Assembly (NCBI GenBank): GCA_964534175.1
Contig: CAZHNS010000018.1
Coordinates: 1-50,350, forward strand
Origin: JAFGHJ01 sp964534175
Lineage (GTDB): Bacteria; Hydrothermota; UBA3072
Reading direction: 5' to 3'
Length of the DNA stretch: 50,350 nt
Part shown: in pieces, positions 7,900 through 16,229 of the stretch
Layout: every line of letters begins with the position of its first letter
Position numbering within the stretch: the first letter of the stretch is position 1
Translations under genes and position numbers: made by a program
The notes under the pieces: model-generated
What the model was told of the DNA's origin: nothing
Databases searched by the model: none
Seen by the model: the letters and a program-made list of their open reading frames with translations, nothing else

Positions 7900-8787
7900 A
7901 TGAAAAAAATAGCATTTTTAGCTGGTTATGTGTTACTTTCTATTTTAATGGTTGGGACTTCCTGCAAAGAAGACACTTTTAATTTCTCAGGGGAGACAAT
8001 CGACCATCACTGTGTTGATATAACCCAAATACCTCAAGACTGGATTGAAGAAGCAAAAAGTACACTTCATATAGCTTACGGTCATACCTCTCATGGCAGC
8101 CAAATCACATCCGGTATGGAGGGTCTCGTAGATTTTGCCAACAATGGCGGGAAGGGACTCTCTTTGCCTGAGGATATTTTTGAATTTAATAACGGAGGTA
8201 CAGGGGAGGCTCTTGATCTGCATGATTATGCAATGGCTGGAGATGTCGGATATTATCCTCAATGGGTCAATGAAACTAGAGAATATCTGAATAACCCTTC
8301 TAATTCGGATGTAAATGTTATTATGTGGTCATGGTGCGGACAGGTGAGCAGCACTTATTCCTCAGGAGTTCTCTGGGACCAATATCTTGGTCCAATGACA
8401 CAGTTAGAAGAAGATTATCCTGATGTCACATTCATATATATGACGGGGCATGTAGATATAAATAATGACGCTAATAACAAAGCGGCAAACGATTCAATAA
8501 GATCATACTGCCTGAATAATAACAAATGGCTTTTCGATTTCGCCGATTTTGATAGACATGACCCAGACGGAACCCACTATGAATTTTGCCACGACAACTG
8601 TAATTATTATAATACTGTGGGTGGTACTGTACTTGGTAACTGGGCGGTAGAATGGCAAAATACACACGAAGAAGGAGTGGATTGGTATTCCTGCGGCTCG
8701 GCGCACAGCGAAGCGCTGAACGCAAACCAAAAGGCTTATGCTGCCTGGTGGATGTGGGCGCGTCTTGCCGGATGGGATGGCGAATAA
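7900..8787 (+). CDS. Secreted lipoprotein with SGNH-hydrolase-like motifs, unknown function
   Basis: The first 22 residues form a lipoprotein signal peptide ending VGTSC, so the protein should be anchored in a membrane by a lipidated Cys22. The mature part has short conserved-looking blocks: YGHTSHGSQ near residue 58, MWSWCGQ near 147, YMTGHVD near 186 and CGSAHSE near 267. Their order (Ser/His block early, Gly/Gln block, late His) recalls the blocks of SGNH/GDSL hydrolases, but the normal GDS serine motif is absent. An esterase or carbohydrate-acting role is only inference. Several cysteines suggest disulphides outside the cytoplasm. It has its own consensus promoter and converges with the HD-GYP gene. 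I do not recognise a named family. Confidence 0.7.
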   Translation: MKKIAFLAGYVLLSILMVGTSCKEDTFNFSGETIDHHCVDITQIPQDWIEEAKSTLHIAYGHTSHGSQITSGMEGLVDFANNGGKGLSLPEDIFEFNNGGTGEALDLHDYAMAGDVGYYPQWVNETREYLNNPSNSDVNVIMWSWCGQVSSTYSSGVLWDQYLGPMTQLEEDYPDVTFIYMTGHVDINNDANNKAANDSIRSYCLNNNKWLFDFADFDRHDPDGTHYEFCHDNCNYYNTVGGTVLGNWAVEWQNTHEEGVDWYSCGSAHSEALNANQKAYAAWWMWARLAGWDGE

Positions 8788-8812
8788 GAAAAAATTTTAA
8801 GCTTTTAAAAAA

Positions 8813-9481
8813 TCAGGTTCTTTTTTTGAATATTTCTATACAGGCGTCGACAACATCAGAATCGTATTGAATGCCTCGACCTTTTGAAATTTCTTCAAGG
8901 GTTTTTTCAAGATCGTGAGAAAACCTGTAAGGCTGAGATGCGGTCATAGCTTCTAAAACATCTGCTACTGCAAGGATCCTTGCGCCCATATCGATCTCTT
9001 TCCCTTTAATCCCCGCCGGATAACCGGATCCGTCAATTCTTTCATGGTGCTGAAGGACTACCCTGGCAGCATCTTCCATTACTCTAATTTTCGATATTAC
9101 TTTGTAACCAATATACGAATGAAATTGCGCAATGCCATACTCTAATTGTGTTAAGCTCCCGGGTTTATTAAGAATTTCTGTAGGTACGCATATTTTGCCC
9201 AAATCGTGCAGTTTACTAGCAGCTCTTAAACCTAACTTTTCCTTGAGGTTTAATCCGAGGTACTCCGCTAAAGCTTCACTGATCTTAGCTACTTTCTTCT
9301 GGTGCTGACCAACATGACTCTCTACTCTTTCCACGTATTGTTCAACTGCTGGGAGAGAGTTAGTTATTGCTTCTTTCAGATATTCAAACCGCTTGTGCAA
9401 TTCATCAGCAATATTTTTGTGTTCGGGATTCTCTTTTTCCCAATCACCAACTTTGTCGCGGAACTCCGCAAACTCATGCAT
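8813..9481 (-). CDS. HD-GYP domain phosphodiesterase
   Basis: HD-GYP proteins hydrolyse cyclic di-GMP (some act on cGAMP), lowering second-messenger levels that control motility and surface growth. After about 65 helical residues the domain shows all usual signatures in order: HVGQH, LHDLGKI, KPGSLT, HHERIDGSGYPAG and ARILAVADVLEAMT. The metal-binding histidines and aspartates are therefore present. There is no receiver or sensor domain, so the N-terminal helices may mediate partner binding. I choose ATG at 9481, eight bases after GAGG, over a GTG at 9490. It is transcribed from a good promoter in the region shared with the divergent XRE-S24 gene. Confidence 0.93.
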   Translation of the reverse strand: MHEFAEFRDKVGDWEKENPEHKNIADELHKRFEYLKEAITNSLPAVEQYVERVESHVGQHQKKVAKISEALAEYLGLNLKEKLGLRAASKLHDLGKICVPTEILNKPGSLTQLEYGIAQFHSYIGYKVISKIRVMEDAARVVLQHHERIDGSGYPAGIKGKEIDMGARILAVADVLEAMTASQPYRFSHDLEKTLEEISKGRGIQYDSDVVDACIEIFKKRT

Positions 9482-9545
9482 TTCATACACCTCTTAACGT
9501 TTAATAATTAATTAAATTTTTATAAAAATATTATTACTGTGTGTA

Positions 9546-9574
9546 ATGTTAAGAATTTTTTAACGTTTTGTCAA
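9546..9574 (-). promoter_or_regulatory. Putative sigma70 promoter of the HD-GYP gene
   Basis: On the reverse strand TTGACA, 17 bases, TAACAT. It lies about 65 bases from the HD-GYP start in the divergent spacer. Confidence 0.6.
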
Positions 9575-9594
9575 GGGTTTTTTTCTTACTCAAA

Positions 9595-9604
9595 TTGGAT
9601 CCAA
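9595..9604. promoter_or_regulatory. Candidate operator palindrome TTGGATCCAA
   Basis: A perfect 10-base palindrome sits between the divergent HD-GYP and XRE-S24 promoters, just upstream of both -35 boxes. A self-binding site for the XRE-S24 regulator is plausible but unproven; a 10-base palindrome can occur by chance. Confidence 0.3.
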
Positions 9605-9670
9605 ATGCAAAAACTTCCCCCAAATTGCAATCTAACAAAACCTGATATCAGAGTTCCCATCTTTCAACCA

Positions 9671-9698
9671 TTGCAAAATTTTAACTTATTGTTATATT
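9671..9698 (+). promoter_or_regulatory. Putative promoter of the XRE-S24 regulator gene
   Basis: TTGCAA, 16 bases, TATATT, about 55 bases before the TTG start. ATTGCAA also occurs around 9633 and could be part of a repeated binding site. Confidence 0.5.
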
Positions 9699-9752
9699 AT
9701 AGGGAAAAAAGCGAAATTGAAATTAACAATACAATAAAAGAAGGAAAAAACA

Positions 9753-10364
9753 TTGAGACAAACGGAAGAAATAGGAAAAAAATTAAGAAAATTCCGAAAA
9801 AATAGGGGATGGACCCTTAAAACAATGGCAGGTAAATTAGGATTACACTGGACCACAGTCCAGGCTTGGGAAAAAGGCAAATACGGTATCCCCTCTACTA
9901 AAGTCGATAGAGTTTGCAAAATACTAGAGATTTCACCCAGTCTTTTATTTGAAGAAAAGCCAGACAAAATATTCTACCCTTACCTTGAAGGTTTATTCCC
10001 AAACACTTCCGTTTTGGCTCCTGAAAATATAAGCAAAAATATTAACATAAAAGAAATCTTACCAACTGGCGCAGATTTTGCTCTTTTAAAAGTAGAAAGC
10101 GAGAGTATGAAGAATGCGGGTATTTTAAAAAACGATTGGGTTGTAATTGACACTTCTGTTGTCGATTTTAAAATAAAAAATATTTATGCTGTGGCGATCT
10201 TTTACGATAAAGGGAAAAAGGGTAGCATCACACTGAAGAAAATCGAAAAGGTAGGCAGTACTGTTATTCTAATTCCTTCCAATGTAGAGTACGACATTCA
10301 AGTTTATCATAAATCAGAAATTCAGGTCTTGGGGAAAGTCGTAAGAGTCCTAAGAGGCCTCTAA
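9753..10364 (+). CDS. XRE-family regulator with LexA-like S24 peptidase domain
   Basis: The N-terminal 65 residues form a helix-turn-helix of the XRE/Cro type (IGKKLRKFRKNRGWTLKTMA, then LGLHWTTVQAWEKGKYG). The C-terminal half is an S24 (LexA/CI-type) self-cleavage domain: the serine lies in ESESMKNAGI and the general-base lysine in GSITLKKIEK. Such proteins repress genes until RecA-stimulated self-cleavage, as in SOS and phage CI repressors. No prophage genes are nearby, so a chromosomal stress regulator is more likely. The start is TTG at 9753, seven bases after AAGGA. It is divergent from the HD-GYP gene and may control it and itself. Confidence 0.9.
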   Translation: MRQTEEIGKKLRKFRKNRGWTLKTMAGKLGLHWTTVQAWEKGKYGIPSTKVDRVCKILEISPSLLFEEKPDKIFYPYLEGLFPNTSVLAPENISKNINIKEILPTGADFALLKVESESMKNAGILKNDWVVIDTSVVDFKIKNIYAVAIFYDKGKKGSITLKKIEKVGSTVILIPSNVEYDIQVYHKSEIQVLGKVVRVLRGL

Positions 10365-10433
10365 TTAGTTTCTAATACTCCTCTATTATTAAACATAAAA
10401 TTCAAAGAAAAAGCAATATTATAAGCCCTTCAT

Positions 10434-10556
10434 AATGCAAACATCAAATATCAAAGTTTAAAAATAAATTTAAAAACTATAAAGGACATTAGAGCACAAG
10501 ATATAATTTTACATTTTTATTTGTCATTTTGCTTTTTGATTCTTAATATTTAATTT
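10434..10556. repeat. Paired AT-rich intergenic repeat, copy A
   Basis: A left arm (ACATCAAATATCAAAG, about 10434-10476) and a right arm (TTTGTCATTTTGC and onward, about 10502-10556) are imperfect inverted copies around a short core. Sister copies lie at 26898-27080 and 39205-39365, with a lone right arm at 19345. The element overlaps the stop codon of the flippase-like gene. Confidence 0.65.
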
Positions 10557-11611
10557 TTTTCTGAAACTATTTCCGTAAGATTCATAACTTTCAGCGTTAA
10601 GATCCCTCCAATTATTACAACCAAATGATAGGTAACAAACCGCCATAAAATTGCAAACATTCCTACAAGATACTGTGGTACAGAAGAAGAAAACAAAACC
10701 GCAAAACCGCCCTCAATTATACCTTCCCCACCAGGTGTAGGGAAAAAGAAAGAAGCAAAGAGTACGAAGACTTGACGGAATATTGTATCCAAATAAGAAA
10801 CTTCTATTGAAAGGCCTTTTAGTATAAAATAAGCTATAGAGTAATTTGGTATATAAACAATAATTGTCGTAACAAGAATACATAATGCATAAAATTTTTT
10901 TCTCTTAACAAATTCGAATAATTTGTTTCTGCTTGCTTTTATTTCTCTTAAAAAAAGGAACGTTATCCTTGTCCCCCTGGTCCTCTGCCCTTTTCTAAAA
11001 GTGAGAGAATAAATTAGCTTTTTTAGGAATTTAGGCATAGAGAGAATCAAAAAAAGTAAACTAAAAAGAAAAAGGTAGGCAAATATAAAATATCGAGACA
11101 ATATTTGCATTGACCTGCCGGAGTACTCAGCTGTAAAAAACGGTAATATGAAAGGGAGAAAAACTATCATGCCCGAAAGATAGAAAAGAGCTCTGAATAA
11201 GAGCAGAAGCAACGCATCGCTGATTTTCAATCCGGCCTTATTAAGAATATAAACCTGTAAGGGTGCACCACCTGCCTGAAAGGGAGTAACTGCTGAAAGA
11301 AAAGCTCCGCAGAATATTACCTGGTAGCAACGACCAAAAGAAATCCAATCCCCATGAATTGACTTGGCAATTAGCCTTATTCTAAATGACTCAAAAGTAA
11401 GGTATAGAAAGAGTAAAATAAGAACTATTGGAAGATAAACAATATCTATTTCTTTGAATGCCTTCCAGGTTCTTCTCGTCGCTGTAAAAACCAATAGTAA
11501 AATAAAAGTAATAATGACAAGGGCAAGGAATATCTTTAAGCCTTTGATTATTGAAGCTCTGGATAATCTACTTTTATTCGAGCAAGATTGTCGGGTCTTT
11601 TTCAAGTGCAT
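10550..11611 (-). CDS. Flippase-like integral membrane protein (LPG_synthase_TM family)
   Basis: A 353-residue protein with about eight membrane segments. It has the two marker motifs of the TIGR00374/PF03706 family: TPFQAGGAPLQVYIL near residue 110 and FPTPGGEGIIEGGF near 300. Members include the membrane part of lysylphosphatidylglycerol synthase and archaeal AglD-like proteins; they are thought to flip or bind lipid-linked substrates. The cytoplasmic aminoacyl-transferase domain of MprF is absent. The gene overlaps the end of the GGGP synthase gene by 38 bases with no strong ribosome site, which suggests translational coupling. A lipid transport role tied to the neighbouring lipid enzyme is inference. 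Confidence 0.88.
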   Translation of the reverse strand: MHLKKTRQSCSNKSRLSRASIIKGLKIFLALVIITFILLLVFTATRRTWKAFKEIDIVYLPIVLILLFLYLTFESFRIRLIAKSIHGDWISFGRCYQVIFCGAFLSAVTPFQAGGAPLQVYILNKAGLKISDALLLLLFRALFYLSGMIVFLPFILPFFTAEYSGRSMQILSRYFIFAYLFLFSLLFLILSMPKFLKKLIYSLTFRKGQRTRGTRITFLFLREIKASRNKLFEFVKRKKFYALCILVTTIIVYIPNYSIAYFILKGLSIEVSYLDTIFRQVFVLFASFFFPTPGGEGIIEGGFAVLFSSSVPQYLVGMFAILWRFVTYHLVVIIGGILTLKVMNLTEIVSEKN

Positions 11612-12287
11612 TCCCTACTACTACAATATCTGCGCCTGCCCTATGCTTATTTTCAACTTCTTGTCTGTCTTTAATTCCTCCCCCAACTATAATGGGAATT
11701 TCCACATATTCTTTAACAGCAATTATTAGCTCATCTTTAACCGGATATCTCGCCCCACTACCACACTCCAGATAAACCATTTTCATACCAAGAAGCTGCG
11801 CTGCATACGCTGTTTCCTTTACCCGTTCTATGTTATCCTGGGATATAGGTTTTGTCCCCGATACAAATTCAACAGTTGTTTTCCTCCCTCCGTCAATCAA
11901 AATATAACCGGTAGGTATAACCTCTACGTCCATCTTTTTCAAAATAGGCGCTGCTTTTACTTGTTCTCCTATAAGATATTTAGGGTTTGTTCCGCTTACA
12001 AGTGAGAGAAAAAGTATGGCATCCGCAAAAGGAGAAATCTGCTCTGCCGACCCCGGGAAAAGAATCACAGCTTTAGAAGCCAGAGATTTAACTTTTTCAG
12101 TAAACATCTCAAATTTGTTGTTCCATGCCGTACTGCCTCCTACCAGGATGAAATCAATTTTGCTTTTTTCTATCAATTCAATCTTTCTCTTGAGGCTTTC
12201 AAAATCTTCTGAATCTGGATCAAGGAGAGCAGCTAGCATTTTTTCTTTTCTCTCCTTCTTCGATAAAATTCTTTGATAAATAGTCAT
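11574..12287 (-). CDS. Geranylgeranylglyceryl phosphate synthase-family protein
   Basis: This family joins sn-glycerol-1-phosphate to an all-trans polyprenyl diphosphate, the first ether bond of archaeal-type lipids. The 237-residue TIM barrel shows LLDPD near residue 21, VGGST near 49, FPGSAEQISPFADAI, FLSLVSGTNPKYLIGEQV, PTGYILIDGG, YLECGSGA and VGGGI. This series is characteristic of group II enzymes of Archaea and some Bacteroidetes rather than of short-chain Bacillus PcrB. Its ATG overlaps the alaS stop as ATGA, and the flippase-like gene overlaps its end. Whether the host makes ether lipids also depends on a G1P dehydrogenase and a DGGGP synthase, neither of which is in this window. Confidence 0.93.
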   Translation of the reverse strand: MTIYQRILSKKERKEKMLAALLDPDSEDFESLKRKIELIEKSKIDFILVGGSTAWNNKFEMFTEKVKSLASKAVILFPGSAEQISPFADAILFLSLVSGTNPKYLIGEQVKAAPILKKMDVEVIPTGYILIDGGRKTTVEFVSGTKPISQDNIERVKETAYAAQLLGMKMVYLECGSGARYPVKDELIIAVKEYVEIPIIVGGGIKDRQEVENKHRAGADIVVVGNALEKDPTILLE

Positions 12288-14836
12288 TTAATTTCTTTCT
12301 TTAAAATTTCGGGGAAGGTTTTGAGCATTTCCGGAATTTTCTTTGTTTCGCTACCTCCGCCTTCCGCCCTTTCTCTGTCACCACCTCCACCGCCATTAAC
12401 TATTTTGCAAACTTTCTTGATTAATTCGCCCGCATTAAATATATCTTTTATTTTTTCTCCCACAAACAAAATCACAAAAACCGAAGATTCAATGTTACCA
12501 ACAAGAAGACCGACTCCCCGAGACATACTTTTTCTAAGTATTCCAGAAAGTTTCCTTAAAGATTCTCTGCTGCCACCCACCTCTACAGCAAGGTAATCGT
12601 AATCCCCGATTTTAGAAATCTTTTTTAACAAATTTTCAACTTTCGATTCGGCCGCTTGACTTTCCATTTTTTCTATCTGTCTTTTTTGCTCTTTTGCCAA
12701 AGCCAATGTCTTTTCAATTCTTTTCGGAAGACTTTTCCTGTCTGTCTCAAGAAGGAATTCTATTTCTCTAAGCAAATTCTCCGTTTCTTTCATCCATTTA
12801 TATGCAGAAAACCCGGTAACACCTTCAATTCTTCTTACTCCCGATGCAATACCTGTCTCGGAAGTAATTTTAAAAATACCTGCTTCTATTGTATTATTAA
12901 GATGTGTCCCACCACACAACTCTCTCGAAAAATCATCAACAGAAACCATACGAACGGTATCCCCATACTCTTCGGTAAAAAGCGCTACCGCTCCTTTCTT
13001 TACTGCTTCTTCAAACCCGAGTACCTCTGTCTTAACTTCCATTTCTTTAATAATAGCCTTATTTACTTCTTGCTCTATTAGCTCTATTTCTTCTTCCTCC
13101 AGAGGCTTTGGGTGAGTAAAATCAAAGCGGAAGTGGTCGTCAGTTACAAAAGATCCCTCCTGTTTAACCCAGTCCCCTAGAACTTTTCTTAAAACTTTAT
13201 GAAGGATATGAGTGGTTGTATGATTTCTTCTTATCGCGTTACGCCTCTGGACGTCTATCTTCGCATTAACTTTTGAAAGCTTAAACTTTCCCTCTAGTTT
13301 ACCTTTATGAACATTACCCAACTCTGAAAGGTATGTATCTTTAACTTCTAATTTCCACCCTTCGCCCTCTATTATACCCGTATCGCCGACCTGTCCACCC
13401 TGTTCAGCATAAAACGGTGTTTCACTCAAGACAATCTCAAAATTGTCATCGATCTTTCTATATGCCAAAACTTCGCATAAAGATTCTTCCCTATCGTAGC
13501 CAACAAATTCCGATTCTGCTTCTTTTACAATTTCCCACTTGGCTTTATTTTCCGTTTCAAATTCATGCTTTTGCCGTGCCCTCTCTTTTTGTTTTCCCAT
13601 TTCCTTTTGGAAACCCTCTTCGTCAACAGAAAGACCTTCTTCTTCGGCTATCTCCTTGGTTAAGGTAACAGGAAAACCATAAGTATCGTACAATTTAAAT
13701 GCATCTTTACCGGATATTTGTAAATTCTTCTTACTTTTAGCTGCATCAATAATATCAGTCAAAATCGCAATACCTGAAGCCAGGGTCTCTATGAAACTTT
13801 CCTCTTCCGATTTTATAATAAGGGTAACCTGTTCGGTTTTTTCCTTGAGATAAGGATAACGTTTCTTCATTATAGAAATCACAGCAGGAACAAGCTCATT
13901 TGACATAGGCTTATCCACACCAATTTTTCTTGCTGAAGTTAACGCCCTACGCACCAATCTCCGGAGGACGTATCCTCTACCTGTATTACCCGGATACGCT
14001 CCCTCACTTATAGCAAAAACTAATGCTCTGGTATGATCTGCAATGATATTGAAAATTTGCTTATTATCTTTGTACTTTGCTCCTGTTAATTCTTCCGCGG
14101 CCTCGATTATTGGAAAAAATAGATCAGTCTCAAATATGGAAGGTTTTTTTTGCGTTACCATTGCGAGCCGCTCCAAACCCATACCTGTATCGACACCCTT
14201 ATTTTTCAGCGGATACCTGCCATCTTCTTTATGATCATATTGAGGAAAAACATGATTCCACAATTCAATATATCTATCGCACTCTCCGTCAAACTCACAG
14301 TCTCCGAATTTTTTCCCCATATCATAAAAAATCTCGCTGTCTGGTCCGCAGGGACCTTTCCCTCCTGCGGGTCCCCAGAAATTGTCATCTCTTCTGATTA
14401 TTCTTTTTTCGGGGACTTTGATTTTGTCTTTCCATATATTATAAGCCTCATCGTCCTCAGTGTACACGGAAATGAAAAGTTTTTCTTCGGAAATTCCGAG
14501 AATTTCAGTTAAGAATTCCCATCCCCAATTAAGAGTTTCCTCTTTAAAATAATCCCCAAAAGAGAAATTCCCCAGCATTTCGAAAAAAGTATCATGCCAG
14601 AAAGTTTTACCTACTTCTGTCAAATCGGAAAGTCTGAGGCACTTTTGAACCGTTGTTGCCCTTTTAAACTCAACCGGTATTTCTCCGGACCACAACGGCT
14701 TAAATTGAACCATCCCCGCAGAAGTAAAGAGCATCGTCTTGTCGCTTGGGACCAATGGTGCCGAATCGACTACTTCATGCCCTTTTTCTTTGAAAAAATT
14801 AAGAAATTCTTTCGCTAACTTATCTGAATTCCACAT
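12284..14836 (-). CDS. alaS: Alanyl-tRNA synthetase
   Basis: AlaS charges tRNA-Ala and edits mischarged Ser and Gly. The 850 residues cover the full domain order: class II catalytic core (LVPSDKTMLFTSAGMVQF, then KTFWHDTFFEMLGNFSFGDY), tRNA-recognition helices, the editing domain with HTTTH and ELCGGTHL, and the C-Ala domain with NGGGGGDRERAEGG. Length is normal. The start MWNSDKLAKEFLNFF is fixed by homology to the family N-terminus. A TTGACA-16-TATTAT promoter ends only five bases before this ATG and there is no Shine-Dalgarno site, so the message may be leaderless. It leads a block with the GGGP synthase and the flippase-like gene. Confidence 0.97.
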   Translation of the reverse strand: MWNSDKLAKEFLNFFKEKGHEVVDSAPLVPSDKTMLFTSAGMVQFKPLWSGEIPVEFKRATTVQKCLRLSDLTEVGKTFWHDTFFEMLGNFSFGDYFKEETLNWGWEFLTEILGISEEKLFISVYTEDDEAYNIWKDKIKVPEKRIIRRDDNFWGPAGGKGPCGPDSEIFYDMGKKFGDCEFDGECDRYIELWNHVFPQYDHKEDGRYPLKNKGVDTGMGLERLAMVTQKKPSIFETDLFFPIIEAAEELTGAKYKDNKQIFNIIADHTRALVFAISEGAYPGNTGRGYVLRRLVRRALTSARKIGVDKPMSNELVPAVISIMKKRYPYLKEKTEQVTLIIKSEEESFIETLASGIAILTDIIDAAKSKKNLQISGKDAFKLYDTYGFPVTLTKEIAEEEGLSVDEEGFQKEMGKQKERARQKHEFETENKAKWEIVKEAESEFVGYDREESLCEVLAYRKIDDNFEIVLSETPFYAEQGGQVGDTGIIEGEGWKLEVKDTYLSELGNVHKGKLEGKFKLSKVNAKIDVQRRNAIRRNHTTTHILHKVLRKVLGDWVKQEGSFVTDDHFRFDFTHPKPLEEEEIELIEQEVNKAIIKEMEVKTEVLGFEEAVKKGAVALFTEEYGDTVRMVSVDDFSRELCGGTHLNNTIEAGIFKITSETGIASGVRRIEGVTGFSAYKWMKETENLLREIEFLLETDRKSLPKRIEKTLALAKEQKRQIEKMESQAAESKVENLLKKISKIGDYDYLAVEVGGSRESLRKLSGILRKSMSRGVGLLVGNIESSVFVILFVGEKIKDIFNAGELIKKVCKIVNGGGGGDRERAEGGGSETKKIPEMLKTFPEILKKEIK

Positions 14837-14841
14837 AGCTC

Positions 14842-14869
14842 ATAATAATAAAGTCTATTTTATTGTCAA
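14842..14869 (-). promoter_or_regulatory. Putative alaS promoter abutting the start codon
   Basis: On the reverse strand TTGACA, 16 bases, TATTAT, with the -10 ending five bases before the alaS ATG. Initiation six or seven bases after the -10 would fall at or next to the A of ATG. Confidence 0.6.
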
Positions 14870-14895
14870 GTTTGAAGAAAACGCTTGGCAAATTA

Positions 14896-16227
14896 TCATT
14901 TCTGCTCATGGTATCTTATGAGATGAAATTTTTTATCAAGGTATCTTTCTCCTTCTTTCGTGAGAGAAAATTTACCCTGATTCTCAACTATTAAACCCTT
15001 TTCTAAAAGGGGTTCAATTAAACTGCTGAATTTTTTGCTAAAATCAAAACCCTTACCAAGGCTAAACTTAAACTCACTAATTATCGGCATATACTCAGGG
15101 TCAAAAGTTTCCTTTAGATTTTTAATAATTTTTTCTCCTGTCTTTAGACCGTTTTCTCTAATCGTATACAAAATCCACAGTCTAAATGTTTCAAGCTTTG
15201 ATAGATGCCATTGCTCCTCAAAGAGGTATTTATATTTATCAATATTCACTTTCCCTCCTTTTACAGTAGCAAAAGCCTCTTTTGTAAGCCCAAAGGCATC
15301 TTTTAATATCCTGTAAGATATGTAAGCACCGATTAAAGCATCCACGAAGTGTAATCCGGAAACAGAAAGTATAGTTCCTAAAATAACAGCGCCTGCAACG
15401 AAAATGTGATTTTTGGAATCCACCGATTGTGATATAAGGGCAAAGCTCCCATGAGTTTTACCTACATACCTCTGATAAAAAGTCAATACTGCGGCAAATA
15501 TCATAGCTACAATTTCTACAAAAATTACAAGCAATGGGTGTGTGATCGGTTTAATAGCTCCACTAAAAATTTGAACTAATTTGGAGATAGATTCAGCTCC
15601 TACACTTGTTCCCGTAACAAACATCATTACAATGATAATCGTCACTCCAAGTAATTCTTTTTTTACCCTCATGCCCAGCCATACAGTAGCCGCAGAAATA
15701 GTATCAATGCAAGCATCTGCACCATCTGCAAGAAGCCCGATACTACCACTCAAAAAGCCTGTTGTGAGTTTTATTATCGTAAGAAAAACATTAACTATAA
15801 AAGTATTTCGACTCGCTGCCTCAGGACTCTGAATTTGAGATTCAAATATAGAAGCCCCTTTTTCTAAATCCCCTTTGAAATCCTCCGCTCTATATTTACC
15901 CTTCTCGGTCAGTTCATATTCGTTTTCTTCATTTTTTCTTACATAATTCTCTTTTATCAACTCTTCGCACTGGTTTTCTATCGAATCAATTTTTTTATAA
16001 TCCTTATACCGTTTATCAAAAACCTCTTTTTGAAATAAATCCTTTTTACGAAAGGGTATAGGAATCTTTTCAAAAACTTCTACAACAAAATGGGAAGCAC
16101 TTAATGAAAAATAAGAAATAAAAAGAGATATTTTTTCTTCCAATGCCGCAAGGCTTAGTTTCCCCTCTTTCAAAAGAATCAATAAAATAAACTCTTTAAA
16201 TTCGCCATGTTTTTTTCTTTTTTTCAT
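14896..16227 (-). CDS. Cation diffusion facilitator embedded between winged-helix-like domains
   Basis: Residues about 138-320 form a cation diffusion facilitator (CDF) membrane core, which exports Zn, Mn, Fe or similar ions by proton exchange. SGSIGLLADGADACID gives the TM2 motif D171xxxD175. The TM5 motif reads VDSKNH (D270xxxH274), where CDF proteins usually have H/DxxxD. The usual C-terminal ferredoxin-like metal-sensing domain is missing. Instead, residues 1-120 and 335-443 look like winged-helix domains of PadR type (YELTEKGKYR, and GLIVENQGKFSLTKEGERYL near the end). A transporter flanked by two such domains is unusual. It may sense or report transport directly, but that is inference. 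The gene follows the GNAT gene by two bases. Confidence 0.8.
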   Translation of the reverse strand: MKKRKKHGEFKEFILLILLKEGKLSLAALEEKISLFISYFSLSASHFVVEVFEKIPIPFRKKDLFQKEVFDKRYKDYKKIDSIENQCEELIKENYVRKNEENEYELTEKGKYRAEDFKGDLEKGASIFESQIQSPEAASRNTFIVNVFLTIIKLTTGFLSGSIGLLADGADACIDTISAATVWLGMRVKKELLGVTIIIVMMFVTGTSVGAESISKLVQIFSGAIKPITHPLLVIFVEIVAMIFAAVLTFYQRYVGKTHGSFALISQSVDSKNHIFVAGAVILGTILSVSGLHFVDALIGAYISYRILKDAFGLTKEAFATVKGGKVNIDKYKYLFEEQWHLSKLETFRLWILYTIRENGLKTGEKIIKNLKETFDPEYMPIISEFKFSLGKGFDFSKKFSSLIEPLLEKGLIVENQGKFSLTKEGERYLDKKFHLIRYHEQK

Positions 16228-16229
16228 CT

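Noticed and set aside
9753..10364. Prophage CI repressor marking a prophage
   Set aside because: No integrase, structural or lysis genes occur anywhere near; neighbours are housekeeping genes.
12656..13081. A 141-codon forward frame inside alaS
   Set aside because: It is antisense to the alaS editing domain, has no ribosome site and has unusual residue composition; alaS is certain.
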